A stretch of DNA of 18,411 bases from DATGKK01 sp035294725 (lineage in GTDB: Bacteria; Actinomycetota; Acidimicrobiia; Acidimicrobiales; Bog-793). The translations under genes were made by a program, and so were the position numbers. Under the pieces are notes generated by a model, which did not search any database, was not told the origin of the DNA, and saw nothing but the letters and a program-made list of their open reading frames with translations. Shown in pieces: positions 12,541 to 18,411 of the stretch; positions within the stretch are counted from its first letter, which is position 1; each line of letters starts with the position of its first letter. The DNA lies in contig DATGKK010000105.1 of the NCBI GenBank assembly GCA_035294725.1, forward strand, positions 1-18,411, read 5' to 3'.

Positions 12541-14625
12541 GTGCTGAACGCGGTCCTCGGGCAGATTGGGATCGCGCTCGGGCTCGTCTCGGCCGCGGGC
12601 GGGATCATCGGCCTCGCCCTCGGGCTCTGGCGGCGAAGCGACGGCCTGCTGAGGGCCGCTCCGAAGGCGGTCATCGGACTTGCCGCCGGGGTGCTGCTCT
12701 CGGTGGTGGCGATGGAGCACGCACTGCTCACGCACGACTTCTCGATCGCGTACGTCGCCAACAACAACAGCCGCGAGACGCCGCTGCTCTACGACATCAC
12801 CGGCATGTGGTCGGCCCTGCAGGGCTCCATCCTGCTCTGGGCGCTCATCCTCACGGGCTACCTCGCGGCGGTCGCCTGGCGGTTCCGCTCCCGCTCGACC
12901 GACCGGCTCGTCGCCTGGGCCACCCTCGTCGGGCTCGGCGCCGCCGCCTTCTTCTTCGGCCTCATGGCCGGGCCCGCCAATCCGTTCGTCACGGTGAGCG
13001 GCGCTGCCCCCTCGAACGGGCTCGGGCCGAACCCGCTCCTCCAGGACAACATCCTCATTGCCTTCCACCCGGTCTTGCTGTACCTCGGCTACGTCGGGTT
13101 CACCGTGCCCTTCGCCTTCGCCGTCGCCGCGCTCGTGACCGGTCGGCTCGGTGAGGGCTGGCTGGTCGAGACGAGGCGGTGGACCGTGATCGCCTGGGGG
13201 TTCCTCACCGTCGGCATCGTCATGGGCGCGTGGTGGTCCTACCAGGTGCTCGGCTGGGGGGGCTTTTGGGCATGGGACCCTGTGGAGAACGCCGCCCTCC
13301 TGCCCTGGCTGTGCGCCACGGCCTACCTGCACTCGGTCATGGTCCAGGAACGGCGGGGCCTGCTCAGGGTCTGGAACCTCTCCCTGCTCATCTCGACCTA
13401 CTCGCTCACCATCCTCGGCACGTTCCTTACGCGCTCGGGCGTGATCGTCTCCGTGCATGCCTTCAGCGACTCCGGCCTCGGCCCGGTCCTGCTCGCGTAC
13501 TTCGGGCTCGTCGTGGCGGTCGGGGTCGGGCTCATCGCGTGGCGCGGCGACCGCCTCCACTCGCCCGGGTCGATCGACTCGCCCGTCTCCCGTGAGGGCG
13601 CCTTCCTCGTGAACAACCTCCTGTTCGCGGCGTTTGCCGCCGTCGTCCTCATCGGGACCGTCTTCCCGCTGTTCGTGGAGGCGCTCCGCCACGAACAGAT
13701 CACGGTCGGGAGCCCGTACTACGACTCGGTCGCCGTCCCGATCGGGTTCGCCCTGTTGTTCTTCATGGCGATCGCCCCCGTGCTCCCGTGGCGCGCCGCC
13801 TCGGAGGCCCTGCTGCGCTCGAGGCTCGCGGTGCCGGCCTGGGTCGGCGTCGGCGTGGTGCTCGCCTGTGTGATCGGCGGCGTCCGCGGCTTCACGCCCC
13901 TTGCCGCCTTCGGCCTCGGCGGCGTCGCCGGCGGGAGCGCGCTCCGCCAGCTCGTGCTCGCCACCCGGGCCGCCCACCGGTCGGGCGCGGGCGCCTGGAG
14001 AGGCCTCGTCGGCCGGGCCAACGGCGGCATGGTCGCCCACCTCGGCATCGTGCTGATCGCCTGCGGGCTGGCGGGAGCCACCTCGTTCGGCCACCGCTGG
14101 ACCGTTGCGCTGCGTGCGGGCGAGACGGCTCACGTCGCCGGCCACACGGTGCAGCTCGTCTCAGCCCGGCACTTCACCGATCCGAACAGGAACGGGGTCG
14201 TCACCACCGTCGTCGTCGATGGAGCCGTCGTCCACCCCGCCATCTCCAACTTCCCCGGGCAGGAGGGCATCGGGACGCCGGGGATCGACTCGTCGTTCTT
14301 CCACGGGGACATGTACGTCACCGTCGACTCGTCCTCCCCGAACGGCACCGGGGTGATCGCGCTCGGGATCGTCTACCAGCCGATGGTGATGTGGTTGTGG
14401 ATCGGTGGCTTCATGACCGGCCTCGGGGCGCTGCTCGCGGCCGTGCCCGGCAAGCGCCGGCGCCGCGGGACCGACCCGGCCTCTGCCGTTGCCGGCCTCC
14501 CCCGTGCGGCAGGAGTCGTCACCGAGGCGGGACCGGTCGGGACCTACGGCGAGCGCGCTCCGGTCCCGGTCTCGGCGGCGACCTCGGTCGCTTCCTCCGC
14601 GCCCCGGCCGGCGGGGACGAGATGA
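12541..14625 (+). CDS. ccmF: CcmF, cytochrome c haem lyase subunit, 694 aa
   Basis: Large polytopic membrane protein that ligates haem from CcmE to apocytochrome c, working with CcmH and CcmI. The WWD motif is intact (GWGGFWAWDPVENAALLPWL, about residues 238-257). Conserved histidines are visible in FHPVLLYLGYVGF (His176) and YLHSVMVQE (His264). Other family blocks are NNNSRETPLLYDITGMWSAL, QGSILLW, LTRSGVIVSVHAFSDSGLG and SREGAFLVNN. The periplasmic region near the C-terminus (about residues 515-610) precedes a last helix (MVMWLWIGGFMTGLGALLAAV). The GTG at 12541 follows GGAGCAGG. The stop overlaps the ccmG ATG. Length is slightly above the usual 630-660 aa because of a Pro/Ala-rich tail. 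Confidence 0.96.
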   Translation: MLNAVLGQIGIALGLVSAAGGIIGLALGLWRRSDGLLRAAPKAVIGLAAGVLLSVVAMEHALLTHDFSIAYVANNNSRETPLLYDITGMWSALQGSILLWALILTGYLAAVAWRFRSRSTDRLVAWATLVGLGAAAFFFGLMAGPANPFVTVSGAAPSNGLGPNPLLQDNILIAFHPVLLYLGYVGFTVPFAFAVAALVTGRLGEGWLVETRRWTVIAWGFLTVGIVMGAWWSYQVLGWGGFWAWDPVENAALLPWLCATAYLHSVMVQERRGLLRVWNLSLLISTYSLTILGTFLTRSGVIVSVHAFSDSGLGPVLLAYFGLVVAVGVGLIAWRGDRLHSPGSIDSPVSREGAFLVNNLLFAAFAAVVLIGTVFPLFVEALRHEQITVGSPYYDSVAVPIGFALLFFMAIAPVLPWRAASEALLRSRLAVPAWVGVGVVLACVIGGVRGFTPLAAFGLGGVAGGSALRQLVLATRAAHRSGAGAWRGLVGRANGGMVAHLGIVLIACGLAGATSFGHRWTVALRAGETAHVAGHTVQLVSARHFTDPNRNGVVTTVVVDGAVVHPAISNFPGQEGIGTPGIDSSFFHGDMYVTVDSSSPNGTGVIALGIVYQPMVMWLWIGGFMTGLGALLAAVPGKRRRRGTDPASAVAGLPRAAGVVTEAGPVGTYGERAPVPVSAATSVASSAPRPAGTR

Positions 14626-15200
14626 GCACGAGGCGGCGGCGCGCTCACGTGGCGAGGTGGTCGGCGATCGGCGTCCTCGTCGTCATCGCCTCGCTCGTGG
14701 CGGTGCTGGGCACCCGGGGGCCGGCGACCGAGCAGCTCATGCAGAGCCCGCTCCTTGGCAAACTCGCACCACCGCTGGCGGGCCCGGCGCTCGTCGGCGG
14801 TCGACCGGTCGCGCTGAGCTCGTACCGTCACCGGTGGGTGCTCGTGAACTTCTTCGCCTCGTGGTGCACGGTCTGCCAGGAGGAGGAGCCACAGCTCGAA
14901 CGGTTCCTCTACTCCCGGCCGGGCGGCGTGCGGCCCGTCGTGCTCGGCGTGCTCTACGGCGACACCCGAGCCGACGGCATCGCGTTCCAGCGAGCCGAGG
15001 GGGCGACCTGGCCGTCGGTCGACGACCCCAATGGCGTCATCGCGTCCGCCTGGGGCGTTGCGAGCCTGCCGCGCTCCTACCTCGTCGCCCCGGACGGCCG
15101 CATCGTCGCCTGCATCCTCGGGGGGATCACCGCGTCCCAGCTCGACGCGCTGGTCGCACGTGAGATCGCGCGGCCCGCCGAGCAGCAGGTCGTGGCATGA
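14622..15200 (+). CDS. ccmG: CcmG/DsbE-like thiol-disulfide oxidoreductase, 192 aa
   Basis: Membrane-anchored thioredoxin-fold protein that keeps the CXXCH cysteines of apocytochrome c, or those of CcmH, reduced. One N-terminal helix (SAIGVLVVIASLVAVLG) is followed by a thioredoxin domain with NFFASWCTVCQEEEPQL; the redox pair is Cys82 and Cys85, dipeptide Thr-Val. The cis-proline is likely Pro150 (VASLPRSYLVAPDG). An additional Cys164 is present in the last strand. Start and stop overlap the neighbours (ATGA both sides). The WCTVC dipeptide differs from the WCPTC or WCEPC seen in well-studied CcmG, so its redox potential may differ; that is inference. Confidence 0.9.
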   Translation: MSTRRRRAHVARWSAIGVLVVIASLVAVLGTRGPATEQLMQSPLLGKLAPPLAGPALVGGRPVALSSYRHRWVLVNFFASWCTVCQEEEPQLERFLYSRPGGVRPVVLGVLYGDTRADGIAFQRAEGATWPSVDDPNGVIASAWGVASLPRSYLVAPDGRIVACILGGITASQLDALVAREIARPAEQQVVA

Positions 15201-15769
15201 GCGCAGGGCTCGCAGCGACCGGGGGCCGAGGCGAGACGACGGCCGCGCCGCCTCCGGCCCCGGGAGGCGTCCCTGCCCGCTGGTGGGCGTCGAGGGCGGC
15301 CTGGCTCGTGCTCGCGGCCGTCGCGATCATGCTGCTCGCCGTCGGGAGCATCCACGGCTCCGGCACGGGGGCTGCCGCCAGGACCGCCCAGCTCGACGCC
15401 GTCATCAAGTGCCCTGCCTGCGAGGACCTCTCCATTGCCCAGTCGGATGCGCCCTCGGCCGTCGCCCTTCGGCACCGGGTGGCCCGCTTCGTCGCAAGCG
15501 GCTGGAGCGACGCCCGCATCGAGTCCTGGGTCACTGCCCGCTACGGGACGAACGCTCTGTTGGTCCCGCCGGCAGGTGGCGTGAACGACACCCTCTACGT
15601 CGTCCCGGTTGCTGCCATCGGCCTCGCGGTGGCCGGCCTCGGCTGGCACCTGTGGCAGCGGCGCCGGGCACTCGAGGCGGCGGGCGGTTGGAGCGAGGTC
15701 CCGCCCGCGCCCGACCCGGGGGCGCCCTGGCACGACGCCGACGAGGACGGCACAGCGCCGGGACGATGA
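15197..15769 (+). CDS. ccmH: CcmH, cytochrome c biogenesis thiol protein, 190 aa
   Basis: Membrane protein with an exposed CxxC that handles the thiols of apocytochrome c and forms the ligation complex with CcmF. The family motif appears as IKCPACEDLSIAQSDAPSA, with Cys72 and Cys75. The helical domain after it (HRVARFVASGWSDARIESWV, then ARYG) is typical. An N-terminal helix (AAWLVLAAVAIMLLAVG) precedes the motif and a second helix (VVPVAAIGLAVAGLGWHLW) follows it. The first 28 residues are an unusual Gly/Pro-rich cytoplasmic extension. Start and stop overlap ccmG and ccmI. Confidence 0.92.
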   Translation: MSAGLAATGGRGETTAAPPPAPGGVPARWWASRAAWLVLAAVAIMLLAVGSIHGSGTGAAARTAQLDAVIKCPACEDLSIAQSDAPSAVALRHRVARFVASGWSDARIESWVTARYGTNALLVPPAGGVNDTLYVVPVAAIGLAVAGLGWHLWQRRRALEAAGGWSEVPPAPDPGAPWHDADEDGTAPGR

Positions 15770-16626
15770 GCAGGACCGAGCGAGCCGGCCACCCGGAGCG
15801 GGCGGACACCTCCGAGCGGGTCGCCCTCGAGGAGGAGCTCGCCTACCTCCGCAGGTCCCTCGAGGACCTCGAGCGCGAGCGTGAGGCCGGCGACGTGGAC
15901 GGCCCCGACTACGTGCGCCTGTCCGGGCAGTACCGCAGGCGCGCGGCCGACGTCGAGGGCGAGCTCGCGAGCCTGCCCGCTCACGTGGTCACGCCTCCGG
16001 ATCCGTCCTTCGCCGGGAGGGGCCCCCTGCGGGGCCGGCTCAGGGCGAGCCGCTCACACAGCGTGCTCGCGTCCCGGCGCGCCCGGTTGCTGACCGGGTG
16101 GGGCGCGTTCGGCTGTCTGCTCGCCGCCGCCGTGGTCCTCGTCCTCGCCGTGGCGCAACTCGGTCCCTTCGCGCCGGCTCCGCCCCTGTCGAAGAGCGCG
16201 CGGATCCAGGTCATGCTGGCCGAGGCGGACATCCTCGGGTCGAACGGCGACGTCACCCAGGCGCTTGCCACCTACGATCGCGTGCTCGCTCTCGACCCGA
16301 CCCAGCCCGAGGCCCTCGCCAACGGCGGCTGGCTCGCGAGGGTCGCCGGGCTCTCCCAGCACGACGGAGCGCTCGTGAGGAACGGGGATGCCGAGATCGA
16401 GGCAGCCGTGAGGTCAGATCCCGGCTACGCGCTGGCACACGCCTACGACGGCGTCCTTTTGCTCGAGGACCGCCACGAGCCGGTCCTCGCCGCCAGACAG
16501 TTCGAGGCGATGCTGCGCGACCATCCCTCGCCGACGCTGCTGCGCAGCGTCCGCTCCTCGGCGTCGGCCGCCTTCGCAGCTCTCGGGCGGCCGCTCCCAT
16601 CTGGGTTCGGCTCCGCGGGGGCCTGA
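15766..16626 (+). CDS. ccmI: CcmI-like TPR membrane protein, 286 aa
   Basis: Last gene of the operon, likely the apocytochrome-binding partner of CcmF/CcmH. The N-terminal part has a charged coiled-coil (about residues 20-75; LEEELAYLRRSLEDLERE) with GPDYVRLSGQYRRRAADVEGEL. This resembles the cytoplasmic loop of CcmI. A transmembrane helix follows (FGCLLAAAVVLVLAVAQLG, about 113-131). The C-terminal part is TPR-like: AEADILGSNGDVTQALATYD, VLALDPTQPEALANGGWLA and SDPGYALAHAYDGVLLLE. CcmI in proteobacteria has two N-terminal helices and more TPRs; this version is short with a single clear helix. The assignment rests on architecture and position. The ATGA overlap ties it to ccmH. Confidence 0.78.
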   Translation: MSRTERAGHPERADTSERVALEEELAYLRRSLEDLEREREAGDVDGPDYVRLSGQYRRRAADVEGELASLPAHVVTPPDPSFAGRGPLRGRLRASRSHSVLASRRARLLTGWGAFGCLLAAAVVLVLAVAQLGPFAPAPPLSKSARIQVMLAEADILGSNGDVTQALATYDRVLALDPTQPEALANGGWLARVAGLSQHDGALVRNGDAEIEAAVRSDPGYALAHAYDGVLLLEDRHEPVLAARQFEAMLRDHPSPTLLRSVRSSASAAFAALGRPLPSGFGSAGA

Positions 16627-16640
16627 GGGGCAAGCGGCAC

Positions 16641-17855
16641 TCAGCCGGAGCCGTGAGCCGACCGGGCCTCGTGCGGGCCTGCCGCCTCGGCTCCGCCGGC
16701 GAGGCGCCGGAAGCGGTCGAGGACGCCGGGGAACGCCTCGGAGAACGCGGCCACGTCGGCCGTGCTGCTCGACCAGCCGAGCGAGAGCCGGAGCGACCGG
16801 TCGGGGTCGGCGCCGATCGCCTCCAGCACGGGCGAAGGCTCGAGGACCTCCGAGGAGCAGGCAGAGCCCGAGTGGGCCGCGATGCCGTGCCGGTCGAGAT
16901 CGAGAAGGACGGCCTCGCCGAGGACTCCCGGGAGGAGCAGGCAGGCGATGTGGGGGAGCCGCCGCGAGGCCTCCGGTGGGCCGAGGAGCGAGACGCCGTC
17001 GACCGCAAGGGCGGACTCGACGAGCTCGTCGCGCAGACGGGCGGTCGCCTGCGCCTCCCCGGGGAGCGAGCGCGCGAGCTCGCCGGCCGCGGCGCCGAAG
17101 CCGACGATGCCGAGGAGGTTCTCGTAGCCCGCCCGGCGCCCCCGCTCTTCGGAGCCGCCAACGAGGTACGGCCGCAGGCGGACGCCCTGGCCGAGCAGGA
17201 GCGCTCCCACTCCGCCGGGGCCACCCATCTTGTGCGAGCTGACCGAGACGAAGGCCGCTCCGAGCGCACCCGCGTCGACTGGTACGTGGCCGAAGGCGGC
17301 GGCGGCGTCGACGTGGAGGAGCGCGCCGTGGCGGCGGCAGAGCTCGGCGGCGTCCTGCACGGGCTGGAGGGAACCGATCTCGTGGTTGCCCCACTGGCAG
17401 TGCACGAGCACACCCTGGTGGGGCAGGGTCGCGAGGAGGTCGGAGAGGTGGTCGAGGTCGACGACGCCCTCCCGGTCGACGGCGATCTCGACGACCCTCC
17501 CGCCTGCCGCCACTGTTGCCCGGGCCGAGGCCTCGCGCACCGACGAGTGCTCGACGCGGGCGCAAAGGATCGTGGTGGCTCCGTCCGGGGGCGAGGTGGC
17601 CGCCGCCACCGCGGTGTTCACCGCCTCGGTCGCCCCGCTCGTGAACACGACGCGGCTCGGCGCCACTGCGGCGAGCTCTGCCACCTGCGCCCGCGCCGCC
17701 TCCACGGCGGCACGGGCCGCTCGGCCCTCCTCGTGCACCCGCGAGGGGTCCCCGGCGCCGTCGGGGCGGCTGAGCCGCTCCAGCCACTCTGCGACCGCCG
17801 CCGCCGCCGCCGGCCGCAGGGGGGTGGTGGAGGCGTGGTCGAGGTAGTGGCGCAC
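16641..17855 (-). CDS. Cysteine desulfurase (NifS/IscS-type, class V aminotransferase fold), 404 aa
   Basis: PLP enzyme that removes sulfur from L-cysteine as a protein persulfide for Fe-S cluster assembly or other thio-cofactors. The PLP lysine is Lys209 (SVSSHKMGGPGGVGALLL). The catalytic cysteine is Cys333 in HSGSACSSEVLEPS, and His103 (VEHSSV) and Asp183 (LLHVDAAAAFG) stack on or bind the cofactor. ERGRRAGYEN is the NifS/IscS block. The usual NNEIG is GNHEIG here. The GTG at 17855 (VRHYLDHASTTPLRP) is chosen because this is the family's N-terminus; the open frame runs further upstream but into the neighbouring gene. It starts eight bases after the upstream regulator gene ends, so they form one operon. 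It is convergent with ccmI, 14 bp apart. Confidence 0.92.
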   Translation of the reverse strand: MRHYLDHASTTPLRPAAAAAVAEWLERLSRPDGAGDPSRVHEEGRAARAAVEAARAQVAELAAVAPSRVVFTSGATEAVNTAVAAATSPPDGATTILCARVEHSSVREASARATVAAGGRVVEIAVDREGVVDLDHLSDLLATLPHQGVLVHCQWGNHEIGSLQPVQDAAELCRRHGALLHVDAAAAFGHVPVDAGALGAAFVSVSSHKMGGPGGVGALLLGQGVRLRPYLVGGSEERGRRAGYENLLGIVGFGAAAGELARSLPGEAQATARLRDELVESALAVDGVSLLGPPEASRRLPHIACLLLPGVLGEAVLLDLDRHGIAAHSGSACSSEVLEPSPVLEAIGADPDRSLRLSLGWSSSTADVAAFSEAFPGVLDRFRRLAGGAEAAGPHEARSAHGSG

Positions 17856-17863
17856 CCCGCGGC

Positions 17864-18411
17864 TCAGGCGGTGAAGGTGGCGCAGACGTCGTCCCCGCGC
17901 GCTCGTGAGGAGAGCTGGACCGGCACCCCGCACCGGCAGAGGACGGAGACCAGTCCCTCGACGAGGCCGCGGTCGGCCGCGCACAGCACCGGGTGCTCGA
18001 TCGCGGCGGTGCCGAACGGGCAGTTGCCGAGCACGACGGCCATCGACTCCACTGACTCGCCCGCCCGTGCGGCAAAGCCGTGCGCGGTGAGGGCATCTGC
18101 CACCGCCTGCATGGCCGCCCGGACCGACCGAGGCGCCTCTCCCGGCGCCATCTGGGCCCCGAGCGTGCGGCCGTACTCGGCCCCCACCTCGTAGGCGACC
18201 TGCTCGGCCGCCTCGGGGTCGACGAGGGGCAGGAGCCGCGCGAGCAGGAGGACGAGCAGGTCGTCCCGGTGGGCGGGCACAGCGGCGGCGGCGCCGGCGA
18301 CCGCCCGGTAGCGCTTGGAGGGTCGGCCGACACCGCCTCCCTCGTGGTCGACGAAGACCTCGAGGTACCCCCCTGCCGCCAGCTTGTCGAGGTGGTGGCG
18401 GGCGACGTTGG
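17864..18411 (-). CDS. SufR-like winged-helix regulator with C-terminal cysteine cluster, 5' end outside the window
   Basis: Partial gene: the frame is open to the window end, so the N-terminus is missing. The first visible residues, NVARHHLDKLAAGGYLEVF and then GGVGRPSKRYRA, are the recognition helix and wing of an ArsR/DeoR-like HTH. A helical middle follows. The C-terminal part has NCPFGTAAIEHPVLC, in which the two cysteines are spaced C-x12-C as I recall for the Fe-S sensor SufR, followed by CRC and a final Cys near the end. It lies eight bases upstream of a cysteine desulfurase, so control of Fe-S or sulfur genes is a natural inference. A GTG at 18280 would give a shorter protein lacking the HTH and is rejected as the start. 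Confidence 0.72.
   Translation of the reverse strand, partial: NVARHHLDKLAAGGYLEVFVDHEGGGVGRPSKRYRAVAGAAAAVPAHRDDLLVLLLARLLPLVDPEAAEQVAYEVGAEYGRTLGAQMAPGEAPRSVRAAMQAVADALTAHGFAARAGESVESMAVVLGNCPFGTAAIEHPVLCAADRGLVEGLVSVLCRCGVPVQLSSRARGDDVCATFTA

Noticed and set aside
12421..14145. Minus-strand open frame of 574 aa opposite ccmF
   Set aside because: Highly charged, low-complexity translation without motifs; ccmF is unmistakable on the other strand.
16098..18194. Plus-strand open frame of 698 aa across ccmI and the cysteine desulfurase
   Set aside because: It runs out of frame with ccmI and antisense to the desulfurase; it has Arg-rich composition and no recognisable domain.
16414..18333. Minus-strand open frame of 639 aa in another frame of the cysteine desulfurase/regulator region
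   Set aside because: Pro/Arg/Ala-rich frame shadow of two well-supported minus-strand genes.
1..18411. tRNA, rRNA, CRISPR repeats, riboswitches
   Set aside because: No cloverleaf, rRNA-like stretch, regularly spaced repeat or recognisable riboswitch core was seen on either strand by eye; a covariance-model search would be needed to exclude small RNAs.

Overview
The window is high-GC DNA (roughly 70% by eye) from what is most likely a Gram-positive, actinobacterial-type chromosome. Pointers are the GTG/ATG start mix, the strong G/C third-position bias, a VapBC pair with a possibly leaderless promoter, Tat-targeted ferritin-like proteins and a SufR-like regulator. An Acidimicrobiia-like lineage would fit, but that is inference; no rRNA, tRNA or other taxonomic marker lies in the window. 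No CRISPR array was seen.

Layout. (1) 1-1901: a cold-shock protein and an acyl-CoA dehydrogenase, both +. (2) About 1905-3240: a scrap heap of broken genes. It holds the C-terminal part of a SAM-dependent methyltransferase (-), a stretch resembling an IS end, the N-terminal third of an IS256-type transposase with two frameshifts (+), and the decayed C-terminal half of an IS630-type transposase (-). (3) 3261-3892: an intact VapBC toxin-antitoxin pair (-). (4) 4257-6909: a membrane-anchored cupredoxin (-) divergent from two overlapping, exported ferritin-like proteins (+), ended by a strong hairpin. (5) 7030-9766: a TetR regulator and a GT4 glycosyltransferase (-), divergent from a GDP-mannose 4,6-dehydratase (+). 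(6) 9827-16626: a complete cytochrome c maturation System I operon, ccmABCDEFGHI (+), nearly every junction a start/stop overlap. (7) 16641-18411: a cysteine desulfurase and, upstream of it, a SufR-like regulator cut by the window end (-).

How they work together. The ccm operon encodes the full route: an ABC exporter (CcmAB), haem handling by CcmC/CcmD onto the haem chaperone CcmE, ligation by CcmF/CcmH/CcmI, and a thioredoxin-like reductant (CcmG). Next to it is a cysteine desulfurase with a regulator carrying a cysteine pattern like that of Fe-S sensing SufR. The cupredoxin and the ferritin-like pair are further extracytoplasmic metal proteins. The right two thirds of the window is therefore rich in exported redox and metal functions, apart from the sugar-nucleotide/glycosyltransferase block.

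The points most worth attention are: a full System I operon in an apparently actinobacterial genome; the cupredoxin/twin ferritin-like locus with an unusual HxxH in place of ExxH; and the layered IS remnants beside vapBC.
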